Notes: generated from the letters alone by a model not told the origin. Positions 34,728 through 44,435 are shown, counted from the first letter of the stretch. The stretch is DNA of 64,000 bases from JAALKW01 sp963974485 (GCA_963974485.1 CAXBBS010000003.1:62001-126000); one strand, 5' to 3'. Translations and numbers: made by a program.

Positions 34728-35981
34728 TTACAGGGCGGATTTTTTCTTGTTTAGAAAATAAATACCGCCCATCATCATCATGTAAATCACCCCAACACTC
34801 GCACAATACATACCAAAAATAAGATTATTATGTGTTGAGTACAAATGATTAACAACCTCAATACCAATGGCCTGTAAACTCATCACCACAAGCCCCATCA
34901 TCGCCGACGCCGTGCCTTTGGTAATGTCCGTTGAAAACAGCGTAAAACGCCCTAACGGTGAACCGGTAAGCCCCAAGCCAAAAAAGTAAAGAATCAAACC
35001 AGGCATAAACCAAATAAAGGTGCTATGGATAAATAAAGGCAATGCTAAGATAAGCAATAAACCCGTAGCGACAACTGAAGAACCCAGCATAATGAGTTGC
35101 TTCAAGCCAAAATGATGCGTCAAGCGATGCAATGTCATATTACCCAGAATAACTGCACCAAACACAGGCATCTGCCACAGACCATAATTAACTAACGAAT
35201 CACCTGAAGCTGCAACCATAATCACTGGAGCAAGTCCAATCCATGCGACACAGGGCAATCCAAGTAAGCCCGATGCAAACGAAGCAAACATAAACTTTTT
35301 GTTTTTGAGTAAAGCTTTATACCGACCACCGATTGCTTTTAACGATAAATTTGTCCGTGGAATCACCTCACCGTTACGTTTGGTTTCACCGACCGACTCG
35401 GGCATAAACTTCCACAGCCCCCATAGCGTAATCGCTGCAAGCACGGCTATCACAATAAAAATCCATCGCCAGCTCCAATAACTGACAAACAAAGCTCCCG
35501 CAAGTGGACCTAAAAGCGGCGCCGAAATCGAGACATTGGCCATGATGGCCATGAGTCGAACCACTTCCATTTCTTCAAAAATTTCTTGAATGGTTGCGTA
35601 ACCAACCACCACAATAAAGCACAGCCCCATGCCTTGAAAAAATCGTCCAGCTAGAAATTGATGAATATTACCGGTACATGCAATCAGTACTGTAAAAAGA
35701 AGAAATACCCAGGCACCTACAATCATCACAGGCCTACGACCATAATGATCAGACAGCGGGCCTAGAAAAATTTGCAGTGTTGAACCACCGAGCAAATAGA
35801 GCATCAACGATCGAGCAACCACCGAGTCTGGGGCATGAAACGACTGAGCCACCTGAAGCATGCCAGGCATGATCATATCGTTTGAAATATAGGTTAAAAA
35901 CTCATACGTCACGAGAAAAAAAGCAAAAATCATGGCGTGGCGACGGGTAATAGATATTAGCGGTTGTGCTTTAGTAGACAT
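34728..35981 (-). CDS. mdfA: MdfA-type multidrug efflux MFS transporter
   Basis: A 417-aa, 12-helix major-facilitator transporter. The wording in helix 1, TYEFLTYISNDMIMPGM, places acidic residues at Glu27 and Asp35, matching the Glu26 and Asp34 used by E. coli MdfA for drug and proton binding. MFS motif A is GPLSDHYGRRPV, and GLCFIVVVGYATIQEIFEE is the MdfA-typical helix-5 region. It is predicted to export cationic and neutral drugs in exchange for protons. No regulator gene is adjacent. Confidence 0.85.
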   Translation of the reverse strand: MSTKAQPLISITRRHAMIFAFFLVTYEFLTYISNDMIMPGMLQVAQSFHAPDSVVARSLMLYLLGGSTLQIFLGPLSDHYGRRPVMIVGAWVFLLFTVLIACTGNIHQFLAGRFFQGMGLCFIVVVGYATIQEIFEEMEVVRLMAIMANVSISAPLLGPLAGALFVSYWSWRWIFIVIAVLAAITLWGLWKFMPESVGETKRNGEVIPRTNLSLKAIGGRYKALLKNKKFMFASFASGLLGLPCVAWIGLAPVIMVAASGDSLVNYGLWQMPVFGAVILGNMTLHRLTHHFGLKQLIMLGSSVVATGLLLILALPLFIHSTFIWFMPGLILYFFGLGLTGSPLGRFTLFSTDITKGTASAMMGLVVMSLQAIGIEVVNHLYSTHNNLIFGMYCASVGVIYMMMMGGIYFLNKKKSAL

Positions 35982-36079
35982 GAGTCTCTCAATTCACTGA
36001 ATAAAAATAATAAACTTGCACGGCAAGCGAAGCCGTCAGTATACTCCGCACATGTTCTACAACACAATGCTTGTTTGCC

Positions 36080-37108
36080 GTGAATATTTTGGCCGATGCC
36101 TCACTTCCCCACCTCGACACGCTGTTTCAAGCACCGTGTCATCTTGTTACCTATACTAACCATGCTGAGCTACTGAGTGCCCTGCTTCATGATAATAATT
36201 ATGATGTTTTATTATGTCGTTCAACACTTCATGTTACAGCCGAGCTGTTAAGCAACAGCAGGCTTAGATACGTTGCAACTGCAAGCAGCGGTGTGGATCA
36301 CATTGATCTTGATTATTTAAAAACTCAAAATATAAAATTATTCGATGCAAAAGGCTGCAATGCTGAGGCTGTATCTGATTATGTATTGTCAACACTTGCT
36401 TATTTAGACACCCATCAAAAACTCCCTGGCAAACGTGTAGGCATTATGGGTGTAGGAGAAGTGGGTTCTCGTGTGAACGCGCGCTTACATGCGCTAGGCT
36501 TTGAAGTTTTTCTGTACGATCCACTGAAGGCATCTATCAATCCTGATTTTATTTCATGTAGCTTAGAAGATTTTTCATCGTGTGACGCGCTGTGTATTCA
36601 TGCTAATTTACATAACACTCAGCCCTATTCGACACAAAATTTTTTGGACACTGAATTTTTACAATCATTGAAACCCAATACCGTAATGATTAACGCAGCA
36701 CGCGGCGGCATGCTTGACGAACAAGCTCTACTTCATATCAAACATCCCATCACATACTGCACCGATGTGTATCAATCAGAGCCCAAGATTAATCCTGAAA
36801 TAATTAGCTACGCAACACTTTGCACACCACACATTGCAGGTCATAGTATCGAAGCGAAGAGCGACGCTGTTGTGCATATCAGCCAAGCCCTACATCGAGC
36901 ATTTAAACTCAGACCTCCCGCAGCACTTGCGTATCCAAAACTCACATTAGACTGTTCAGATGATAGCTGGCAAGCGCGAGCGCTCGCACAATATAACCCC
37001 ATCCATGAGACCTTGAAACTCAAACAGGCTTACGACAAAAACGCTGAATTTTTGAACCTACGCCGCGCACATCGGCATCGTCATAATTTCAGTCAATATC
37101 AAATATAA
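36080..37108 (+). CDS. pdxB: Erythronate-4-phosphate dehydrogenase
   Basis: A 342-aa D-2-hydroxyacid dehydrogenase of the PdxB group, the second step of the DXP-dependent pyridoxal phosphate pathway. Seen: VNILADASLPHLD, the TASSGVDHID strand, the NAD motif VGIMGVGEVGSRV, INAARGGMLDE, and the catalytic His in LCTPHIAGHS. The start is taken at GTG 36080, since the family begins near this point (V/MNILAD); the frame reaches a TTG at 36071. No clear Shine-Dalgarno sequence is seen for either. Confidence 0.92.
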   Translation: MNILADASLPHLDTLFQAPCHLVTYTNHAELLSALLHDNNYDVLLCRSTLHVTAELLSNSRLRYVATASSGVDHIDLDYLKTQNIKLFDAKGCNAEAVSDYVLSTLAYLDTHQKLPGKRVGIMGVGEVGSRVNARLHALGFEVFLYDPLKASINPDFISCSLEDFSSCDALCIHANLHNTQPYSTQNFLDTEFLQSLKPNTVMINAARGGMLDEQALLHIKHPITYCTDVYQSEPKINPEIISYATLCTPHIAGHSIEAKSDAVVHISQALHRAFKLRPPAALAYPKLTLDCSDDSWQARALAQYNPIHETLKLKQAYDKNAEFLNLRRAHRHRHNFSQYQI

Positions 37109-37124
37109 ATAACAGGAAATCTCG

Positions 37125-37700
37125 ATGCTAGATAATTATGAAATGGTTGTTCGAGGCGATAACCCGACAGCCGATATAGCGAATTTAGAAGATGTACAAC
37201 TTCCAGAAGAAGCCTCAGCAAACCCGTTATTGGGCTGTATGGATGCAAATATTATCCTGAGATATGCAGAAGACTTTGGGAAATATATTTGTATCGGAGC
37301 AACTGTTTTAGTATTCGCAGCGATAATTTTTAGTACCGCATTCTCAACATGCACAAAAGTTGAGATAGAAAACAGCACAGGCGATTTACTTTTCTTTAAT
37401 CGCGTCAATCCACGCGGGGCCAAGATACATGATGTCTTTACCTACCCATATTCTCGAAACAATGCGACGTTTGGTTTTGGTAACGACCACATTTCATTAG
37501 GAACACACGATAACGGCCGATTAATTGCTTATGACAATGGCGATTGTGAATTATCTGATGGGCCAAGCAATCGAGACTTTAAAAAATATGCGTTATCCCC
37601 ATTTTTTTATACCTGTTATTGCGAATACACAAAAACATCGCCAGATGCCGGCAGCTCTTCAATAACACCATCTCTGCGTGGTTTTGACGGTGCGCCTTGA
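37125..37700 (+). CDS. Single-pass membrane protein of unknown function
   Basis: Not recognised. A 191-aa protein with an acidic N-terminal ~50 residues, one transmembrane helix (~53-75, ICIGATVLVFAAIIFSTAF), then a ~115-residue domain with several Cys/Tyr/Asn (FFYTCYCEYTK). The N-in topology with a long C-terminal extracytoplasmic domain is guessed. AGGA precedes the ATG, 16 bases after pdxB, so it may be co-transcribed with pdxB. It ends 11 bases from the convergent U-box gene. It could be a companion of the effector-like genes, but nothing in the sequence proves this. Confidence 0.55.
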   Translation: MLDNYEMVVRGDNPTADIANLEDVQLPEEASANPLLGCMDANIILRYAEDFGKYICIGATVLVFAAIIFSTAFSTCTKVEIENSTGDLLFFNRVNPRGAKIHDVFTYPYSRNNATFGFGNDHISLGTHDNGRLIAYDNGDCELSDGPSNRDFKKYALSPFFYTCYCEYTKTSPDAGSSSITPSLRGFDGAP

Positions 37701-37711
37701 GCACTTAGTGC

Positions 37712-38746
37712 CTATTTTAGGCATGCATGGGAACCCTGACCAAACGCACTTTCAGCCATCATGTGCTCACTAATTTCATCCTCAATATCCAGATCAACAC
37801 ACTCGGGCAACGGCTTAGATTTTGGCTTAAATATAGACAGTTGAGAAGTTTTGTTCTGACATCCATGCTCAATAAAAGCATCGATTTTACGCTTTAATTC
37901 AAAGTCTCTTCTTAAATCATCTGAACATAACGGTAGCGTTGTGGAAGGATTCGTGGCTTTCTGCTGAAGCCATTCCAAAATAGCCGTTCGTTCAAACCGG
38001 TGTTGGCTATGAATATTAGCAACAGGATCGGTCATCACATCTAACGTAATGGGACACAAAAATTCATCGGGAATTTGAACGACCCCCAGCTTTACTGATT
38101 TTTCTGCATTATTTTCAATATTGATTAGGTGACAAATAAGAGAACCTGAATCAGCTAACCGCTCTCCTATGTTTATATCTAATCGAATTCCAGCGCTGTT
38201 TGCAGCATCCAAAACGGCTTCAATCACATCATAAGACGAAGGCTCAGCCAGTAAAATGCAAAGAGAAAGTGCCTTAATCAATTTAGAAACCAGAAAAATT
38301 TCACCAAGGGACAACTTATACTGCACGTTATTCGCATTAGACAACATCAACCACGCTATACTCAATGCTCGAATCACGGTTATCCCGCACCTGAATAATT
38401 CGAGTTGAACTTTAACCTCGTCCATCCGAAGATTGAACAACAACTGCTCAGCAGAAGCCGCTGTTTGTGCTATGCGGTACGCTTCATCCCATTTGGCTTG
38501 GTTATCAACCGATGCAATTGCATGATTTAATATGACTCTTGCCTCGCTTCTCAAACGATAAACATCGACAGTTTTTTCTCGTCTTTTGACGAGATAATCC
38601 CTATACACATCATCCCTCAAGAGTATATAAATAGGATTTGTGTAAGGCTCCTGTCGGATTGCTTCATCTATCTTTCTTAACTCAACAGCTTCTGATGCAT
38701 CCAGCACTAAATCCAGTGCCCGTATTATTTTGTCCGATAACGCCAT
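37712..38746 (-). CDS. U-box domain protein, candidate E3 ubiquitin ligase effector
   Basis: A 344-aa protein with no signal peptide. Residues ~1-220 are mostly helical and unrecognised. Residues ~225-293 match the eukaryotic U-box: IPDEFLCPITLDVMTDPV, then HRFERTAILEWLQQ, a proline/leucine loop, and LRRDFELKRKIDAFIEHG. U-boxes recruit ubiquitin-conjugating enzymes in eukaryotic cells; bacteria have no ubiquitin, and the known bacterial examples (such as Legionella LubX) are translocated effectors. The C-terminal ~50 residues are acidic and polar. The ATG at 38746 is used; a GTG-started longer frame reaches 38800. No second U-box is seen. Confidence 0.85.
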   Translation of the reverse strand: MALSDKIIRALDLVLDASEAVELRKIDEAIRQEPYTNPIYILLRDDVYRDYLVKRREKTVDVYRLRSEARVILNHAIASVDNQAKWDEAYRIAQTAASAEQLLFNLRMDEVKVQLELFRCGITVIRALSIAWLMLSNANNVQYKLSLGEIFLVSKLIKALSLCILLAEPSSYDVIEAVLDAANSAGIRLDINIGERLADSGSLICHLINIENNAEKSVKLGVVQIPDEFLCPITLDVMTDPVANIHSQHRFERTAILEWLQQKATNPSTTLPLCSDDLRRDFELKRKIDAFIEHGCQNKTSQLSIFKPKSKPLPECVDLDIEDEISEHMMAESAFGQGSHACLK

Positions 38747-38856
38747 GATTGATAGACTCTTGTTGCTGTATAAAGTGTTTGATGCTTTATTATAAAACAC
38801 TTATTCAACAAGAAAAATCCGAAACGCGCATTTTATTTATTTAGCTACTTACCAAA

Positions 38857-39258
38857 TTACCAAAACCAGGTCTTGGTCATCGGCTTAATAGCCAACGGAA
38901 TCATAATAACCACATACAACCACCACGCACCGCTGACAAGCACGGGAAACCATACCCCAAACATACATGCTGAAAAAAATACAGATAAAAACAACAGCAC
39001 TTGATTGGATGGATTATTTGTTTTTAAGAATGCATGCATTTTTTGTAGTAAGCTACCTGATTGTGAAAACAAATGAACTTCAAGTGGCATGGCACACATG
39101 ATGACTAAAACCAAATAAAACCACCAATCTATTGCGGATAGATTAGGATAAAGTGTAAAAATTAATAAACCAAAAACAAAATAAACGGATTTAACCAGCG
39201 CCAAATCTAAAATAGAAAATTTTTGCAATTTTTTGGAAAGAAAACTTTCTGCGGTCAT
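38857..39258 (-). CDS. Small polytopic membrane protein
   Basis: Not recognised. A 133-aa protein with about four hydrophobic segments (~18-36, 45-63, 84-103 and 107-124) and a short basic/aromatic tail (MTKTWFW). AAAGGATTTTTATT precedes the ATG. It lies between the U-box gene and gltA, and its function cannot be inferred. Confidence 0.6.
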   Translation of the reverse strand: MTAESFLSKKLQKFSILDLALVKSVYFVFGLLIFTLYPNLSAIDWWFYLVLVIMCAMPLEVHLFSQSGSLLQKMHAFLKTNNPSNQVLLFLSVFFSACMFGVWFPVLVSGAWWLYVVIMIPLAIKPMTKTWFW

Positions 39259-39430
39259 AATAAAAATCCTTTTTTAATTAACACGTAAATTCAGTATGTA
39301 TCTACAATAAACCTCTCGTCAAGTGTTTTAAACAGGAGCATCCGGTTTGACTGAACCTCTGCTTTTTTATATAGTGCGCAGAGCTATCTTCGTTCGAAAT
39401 TATAGATGCACGCGTGCACTAGGAGCTTCC

Positions 39431-40702
39431 ATGACACAAAAAACAGCACAACTTATTGTCGAAGGGCATGCGCCCGTTGAACTCCCTATTCATACCCCAA
39501 CGATTGGGAATCCGGTTATTGATGTTCATCCCATGAGTGCGCTGGACATGTTTACGTTTGACCCAGGGTTTGTTTCAACAGCCTCCTGCGAATCTAAAAT
39601 CACGTACATCGACGGAAACAACGGTATTTTACTTTATCGTGGCTACCCTATTGAACAGATCGCTGAGAAAAAAGATTTTCTCGACGTATGCTTCTTATTA
39701 CTTAACGGTGAATTACCATCACCCGAAGAAAGCACAGATTTTACAAAATTGATTAATAATCATACCATGGTACACCAACAAATGTATCAGTTTTTAAATG
39801 GCTTTCGACGTGATGCCCACCCTATGGCTATCATGGTCGGTATTGTCGGCGCGCTTTCTGCTTTTTATCATGATTCAACCGACCTTGCGAATCAAGCTGA
39901 TCGTTATACATCAGCCATTCGTCTGATTGCTAAAATGCCAACACTGGCTGCCATGAGTTATAAATATTCCATCGGCCAACCGTACATGTATCCCCAAAAC
40001 CACATGTCCTATGCTGAAAACTTTCTACATATGATGTTCGGTGTACCGTCTGAAAATACCACACCCGATCCTATTCTAATCGAAGCAATGGATACCATTT
40101 TTACCTTGCATGCCGATCACGAGCAAAATGCATCCACATCAACCGTGCGTCTTGCAGGATCAACGGGTGCAAATCCTTATGCATGTATTTCAGCAGGTAT
40201 TGGTGCACTTTGGGGACCTGCGCATGGTGGCGCAAACGAAGCCTGCCTGAATATGCTTCGTGAAATTGGTGATATTAGTCGTATCAAAGAGTTTATTGCT
40301 CGCGCAAAAGATAAAAACGATCCGTTTCGTCTTATGGGATTTGGCCATCGTGTTTATAAAAGCTACGATCCTCGCGCCAAAGTCATGCGTGAAACATGTC
40401 ATAAAGTACTCAACGCCGTAGGTGCTCACGATGAGCCTTTATTCAAAATTGCGATGGAATTAGAGCGTATCGCTTTAGAAGATGACTATTTTGTAGCGAA
40501 AAAACTGTATCCAAATGTTGATTTTTATTCAGGTTTAACGTTAAGTGCGATTGGTATACCAACCAATATGTTTACCGTTATTTTTGCCCTTGCTCGCACC
40601 GTCGGATGGATGTCGCATTGGTTAGAAATGACCGCATCCAAATCAAGAATCGGACGACCACGTCAATTGTATACCGGCGAAAAACGACGTGATCTCAGCT
40701 AA
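39431..40702 (+). CDS. gltA: Citrate synthase (type II)
   Basis: A 423-aa citrate synthase, the usual length for the hexameric Gram-negative enzyme. Active-site regions are intact: HADHEQNASTSTVRLAGS, GPAHGGANEACLNML and GFGHRVYKSYDPRA. AGGAG at 39421 sits five bases before the ATG at 39431, ruling out the longer frame from 39347. It condenses oxaloacetate with acetyl-CoA in the TCA cycle. The adjacent pilC shows no functional link. Confidence 0.97.
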   Translation: MTQKTAQLIVEGHAPVELPIHTPTIGNPVIDVHPMSALDMFTFDPGFVSTASCESKITYIDGNNGILLYRGYPIEQIAEKKDFLDVCFLLLNGELPSPEESTDFTKLINNHTMVHQQMYQFLNGFRRDAHPMAIMVGIVGALSAFYHDSTDLANQADRYTSAIRLIAKMPTLAAMSYKYSIGQPYMYPQNHMSYAENFLHMMFGVPSENTTPDPILIEAMDTIFTLHADHEQNASTSTVRLAGSTGANPYACISAGIGALWGPAHGGANEACLNMLREIGDISRIKEFIARAKDKNDPFRLMGFGHRVYKSYDPRAKVMRETCHKVLNAVGAHDEPLFKIAMELERIALEDDYFVAKKLYPNVDFYSGLTLSAIGIPTNMFTVIFALARTVGWMSHWLEMTASKSRIGRPRQLYTGEKRRDLS

Positions 40703-40755
40703 TTTAAATTAAATAAGCACAGTCCAACCCAACCTTACACGGAAGCTAAACTCAC

Positions 40756-41967
40756 ATGGATTGTTACCATCGATACCGCTGGGTCGGTGTGAATGGCGCA
40801 GGACAACCTGTTCGAGGTTGTCTTGAAGCAAAAACACTGACACTTGCAAAAATACATTTACATAAACAAGGCGTTACCGCGCCTAAGATTACCAAAGAGC
40901 GGCCTTTTGCATATTTCTGGCCATCGTTACGTATTAAATCTTCGAATATCACACAGTTTATTCGGCAGCTGGCAAGCCTTCTCAGCGCCCAAGTCACGCT
41001 GATTCAGTCCCTTGGGCTCTTACGCTCGGGTGAGGACAATCCTCGTATGAGACGCTTAATACACACCATAGAACGTGATGTTCAACACGGACTTTCACTT
41101 GCGGATGCGCTCCACAAACATAAACTATATTTTAATCCTCTCCTGTGTCATCTTATTCAGGCAGGCGAAAAATCCGGTGCCTTAATTACACTCTTAACCA
41201 AGCTTGCGGCCTATCGGGAAGAATTGCACCGCCTTCACAAAAAAATGCGTGCAACGCTTTCTTATCCTCTCGCTATTTTAGCGATAGCAACGTGTGTCAC
41301 GGTGGGTTTACTTCTTTTTGTTGTACCTCAGTTTGAAGCATTATTTGATAGCTTTCATGCCCCTCTCCCGCACTTTACTCAAGCCATGATTCATTTGGCT
41401 GCGGGAATAAAGCATCATGGACTCATCACGCTTATCTTGAGTGCTGGATGCATCTACAGTCTTCTTTCGAGCTATAAAAAATCAACACGCACACGCTGGA
41501 TGTGCGATCGCTTGATATTAAAAATACCTTTCTTAGGGGTTATCATAAAACAAGCACTGATTGCGAGCTTTGCTCACACGCTCTCCATTCTTTTATCTGC
41601 TGGAACCCCATTGGTTGACGCGCTCACCGCATCGTCCAGCATTGCTCATAATGCAGTATACTCTCAAGCTATTTTAACCATTCGGAGCCACGTTGTTGAG
41701 GGCCATTCGCTCAAACGATCACTCGAAGAAAGCATGATTTTTCCTAACATGTTGATTCAGTTGGTCGGTATCGGTGAAACATCGGGGCAACTTGAGTCGA
41801 TGCTCACTCACATTGCTAAGCAACATGACGAAGCGCTCGGTCACGCCATACAAACACTCAGTGGTTTATTCGAACCGTTTCTCATGGCAGTATTAGGCCT
41901 CTGGGTAGGCTCTCTTATCATTGCCATGTACCTACCTATTTTCCAACTAGGAGCAATTGTTTCATGA
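40756..41967 (+). CDS. pilC: Type IV pilus inner-membrane platform protein PilC
   Basis: A 403-aa T2SSF-family protein with two related domains and three membrane helices, beginning with the PilC-type N-terminal region (YRWVGVNGAGQPVRGCLEA). Repeated hallmarks are LIQAGEKSGAL in domain 1 and LVGIGETSGQLESML in domain 2. It is the platform of the pilus assembly machine. pilB, the assembly ATPase usually just upstream, is absent here. The stop overlaps the pilD start. Confidence 0.95.
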   Translation: MDCYHRYRWVGVNGAGQPVRGCLEAKTLTLAKIHLHKQGVTAPKITKERPFAYFWPSLRIKSSNITQFIRQLASLLSAQVTLIQSLGLLRSGEDNPRMRRLIHTIERDVQHGLSLADALHKHKLYFNPLLCHLIQAGEKSGALITLLTKLAAYREELHRLHKKMRATLSYPLAILAIATCVTVGLLLFVVPQFEALFDSFHAPLPHFTQAMIHLAAGIKHHGLITLILSAGCIYSLLSSYKKSTRTRWMCDRLILKIPFLGVIIKQALIASFAHTLSILLSAGTPLVDALTASSSIAHNAVYSQAILTIRSHVVEGHSLKRSLEESMIFPNMLIQLVGIGETSGQLESMLTHIAKQHDEALGHAIQTLSGLFEPFLMAVLGLWVGSLIIAMYLPIFQLGAIVS

Positions 41968-42842
41968 TGTATTATTTTTGGGAGTTTATCTCAAGTTACC
42001 CAAACACAAGTCTTGCATGCATTGGATTATTTGCTCTGCTTGTCGGAAGCTTTTTAAACGTGGTTATATATCGCCTCCCACGTATGCTAGAACATACCTG
42101 GAAAAATGAGTGCCGCGCCTTACTCGATCCAAAATTTTCTACGCCCAGCAACATTCCAAAATTTAATCTTTGTTTTCCTCGCTCAACATGCCCCGCGTGT
42201 CATCACACCATTCCTGCATGGCATAATATTCCTATTTTAAGTTTTATTATTTTAAGAGGTCGCTGTTGTTTTTGTAAAAAATCAATTTCGTGGCAATACC
42301 CGCTCACTGAGCTGCTATGCCTTGCACTCTCCGTATTTGCTGTATTCCATTTTGGTTTTTCACTGCTCTTGCTTTGTGCTCTTCTTTTTATCTGGACTCT
42401 GATTTGCATGGCGATAATTGATTTAAAGCATCAAATCTTACCCGATTCACTGACTCTAGGTTTACTATGGCTTGGTTTGCTTACCAACCTGCACGGGTTG
42501 ATTACGCCGCTTCCCGATGCAGTACTAGGTGCCGCATTAGGTTATAGCTCACTCTGGCTTATCATGAAGCTGTTTTATTCCATCACAGGAAAAATAGGCA
42601 TGGGGCAAGGTGATTTTAAATTACTCGCGGCCTTTGGTGCATGGTTTGGATGGACCAAACTTCCACTCATTCTGATGATTGCCTCACTATTGGGCGCTGT
42701 TGTGGGAATAATTTATCTCAAAAAAACTCAGCAACCTAAAGAAACGCCAATACCGTTTGGACCGTTTTTATGCTTTGCAGGCATCATTATTTTATTCTGG
42801 GGGAGTGCAATCTTAGAAATATATGTGCGTGTATTATTTTAG
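41964..42842 (+). CDS. pilD: Prepilin peptidase / N-methyltransferase PilD
   Basis: A 292-aa A24 aspartic protease of the inner membrane that removes the prepilin leader and methylates the new N-terminus. Seen: FLNVVIYRLPRML, the paired zinc-type cysteines CPACHH and CCFCKK, and the catalytic Asp regions IDLKHQILPDSLT and GQGDFKLLAAFGAW. It can process the pilin encoded at 2990 and, in Legionella-type bacteria, type II secretion pseudopilins too. It is coupled to pilC by ATGA. Confidence 0.96.
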   Translation: MMYYFWEFISSYPNTSLACIGLFALLVGSFLNVVIYRLPRMLEHTWKNECRALLDPKFSTPSNIPKFNLCFPRSTCPACHHTIPAWHNIPILSFIILRGRCCFCKKSISWQYPLTELLCLALSVFAVFHFGFSLLLLCALLFIWTLICMAIIDLKHQILPDSLTLGLLWLGLLTNLHGLITPLPDAVLGAALGYSSLWLIMKLFYSITGKIGMGQGDFKLLAAFGAWFGWTKLPLILMIASLLGAVVGIIYLKKTQQPKETPIPFGPFLCFAGIIILFWGSAILEIYVRVLF

Positions 42843-43306
42843 CGAGGTGGTGTCGCCGCAATAAGCATTTGCATGCCATTAACAAGAACAAAAATAAACG
42901 CCGCAATACCGGTTATTTTAAGCAATAAGATAAGTGAATCTTTCGTTTCTTCATGCGTTTTTTCGGCTGATTCATGAGCAATCACATCCTCTAATTCAGG
43001 TTCATGAACGCCCTCTTCGGCCTCAAGCTTCATTTTATTCAATCGACGCGAAATTAAATAAGCGGTGGCACCAAAAAAAAGACCAGGAAGAAAAAATAGC
43101 CGAGCTACCGATATAAACGCCCATCCGTACGTCGTGTTAAACGTCACTTGCGTCCACAGAATCAAATTAAGTACAAAATCAGGAACGGTGTATTGCCAAC
43201 CAAACCAAGCTGCGGGCATTAAATAAAAACCGAACGGCGTTAAAAAAAGACTGAACGTAAGAGAAAACAAGCCTAAAAAAAATAATTTGTCTTCTTTTTT
43301 CATCAT
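42839..43306 (-). CDS. Conserved-looking membrane protein of unknown function
   Basis: A 155-aa protein with three or four hydrophobic segments (~8-32, 60-85 and 127-148) and an acidic, Glu/His-rich cytoplasmic stretch in between (EAEEGVHEPELEDVIAHES). No known motif. Its stop region overlaps that of pilD by four bases in convergent orientation. It starts at the upstream one of two adjacent ATGs (MMKKEDK). Confidence 0.55.
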   Translation of the reverse strand: MMKKEDKLFFLGLFSLTFSLFLTPFGFYLMPAAWFGWQYTVPDFVLNLILWTQVTFNTTYGWAFISVARLFFLPGLFFGATAYLISRRLNKMKLEAEEGVHEPELEDVIAHESAEKTHEETKDSLILLLKITGIAAFIFVLVNGMQMLIAATPPR

Positions 43307-43426
43307 TTACTTATCCCGTGTGACTACGCGTCCTTTGCATGAGAATAACATAGCAAACACAATGCGCCTTGCCAAGGATTAAATAGGGCTATAAAATTCG
43401 GCCTAACATATTTAGACTTAAATCAC

Positions 43427-43930
43427 ATGTCAAATTTTAATCAAATCACCCTTCAAACGCCTCTCGGCGATATGCTTGCCATCGCTGATGAAAACGCGCT
43501 CTATCTACTAGAATTTATAGGTCGTCGTGATTTGGATGGCAATATTAAGCGTTTACTTGATCAAAACAAGGCCGTATTAAACCATCAATCCACACTCCCT
43601 TTGGTTAGCATTCAACAAGAAATCAATCATTATTTTGACGGAACACTGCGAGTATTTAAAACACCGATTCATACAGCAGGGACTTTTTTTCAAAAACAAG
43701 CCTGGCAAGCGTTGTGCCGTATCCCTTATGGGCAAACAAAAAGCTATTTAGATCAAGCTCTGATGATAAACAATCCTTCGGCTTGCCGCGCTGTGGCCAA
43801 GGCTAATAGCATGAATCAACTGGCGATCATTGTTCCATGCCATCGTATTATTCGCAGAGACAACACCTTGGGTGGGTATGCCGCCGGACCTGAGCGTAAG
43901 CAATGGTTACTTCAACATGAGCAGAGCTAG
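43427..43930 (+). CDS. ogt: Methylated-DNA--protein-cysteine methyltransferase
   Basis: A 167-aa Ogt-type suicide repair protein that moves the alkyl group from O6-alkylguanine to its own cysteine. The active-site Cys is in IIVPCHRIIRRD, followed by GGYAAGPERKQWLLQHE; the recognition helix lies in NPSACRAVAKANSMN. The length fits Ogt rather than the two-domain Ada. It is monocistronic. Confidence 0.95.
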   Translation: MSNFNQITLQTPLGDMLAIADENALYLLEFIGRRDLDGNIKRLLDQNKAVLNHQSTLPLVSIQQEINHYFDGTLRVFKTPIHTAGTFFQKQAWQALCRIPYGQTKSYLDQALMINNPSACRAVAKANSMNQLAIIVPCHRIIRRDNTLGGYAAGPERKQWLLQHEQS

Positions 43931-43933
43931 GGC

Positions 43934-44377
43934 TTACCTCATGTATTGAGTATGCCTTGAGTCTCCATGAATCGCAAAATAATCCACGCCGGTTTGTTCT
44001 TGTATCACCAAGAGCACATGGAACAACTCATCACCTTCGCAAATACCTGAGAGCTCAGGAAAATTCGTGTCATAAAACTCGTCCGTCTTATGCTTCACAT
44101 GCCATAATAAAAATGCAACATCAACTTCAACCTCATGAACTTTAATGCCATGCTCAGATACAATCTGCTTGAATGCCTGCTCAACCGGATTCGCAGACAG
44201 ATACTGTACATTTTTTCGCTCTGAAACAGCAAACCACGTCATGGGAGAGAGCGTGCCTGCAACGCCCGTTTTTGAATCAAGAACATATTGTCGAAGTAAC
44301 ACAGATGTTTTTTTCTCAAAGCTTCCTGGGGCATCATCCCAAGCTTTTCGCCAATCATCAAGAGACTTCTTTGCCAT
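43934..44377 (-). CDS. Hypothetical protein
   Basis: Not recognised. A 147-aa soluble protein with mixed alpha/beta composition and no signal peptide. GGGAG lies seven bases upstream of the ATG at 44377, which is therefore preferred to the frame start at 44419. It shares the strand with iscS and trmJ but is separated from iscS by 58 bases. No active-site motif was seen. Confidence 0.55.
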   Translation of the reverse strand: MAKKSLDDWRKAWDDAPGSFEKKTSVLLRQYVLDSKTGVAGTLSPMTWFAVSERKNVQYLSANPVEQAFKQIVSEHGIKVHEVEVDVAFLLWHVKHKTDEFYDTNFPELSGICEGDELFHVLLVIQEQTGVDYFAIHGDSRHTQYMR

Positions 44378-44435
44378 ACGTTTCTCCCATAAAAACATGA
44401 TTTTATTCATGTTTCTCAAAATAAAGCAAGTTACT

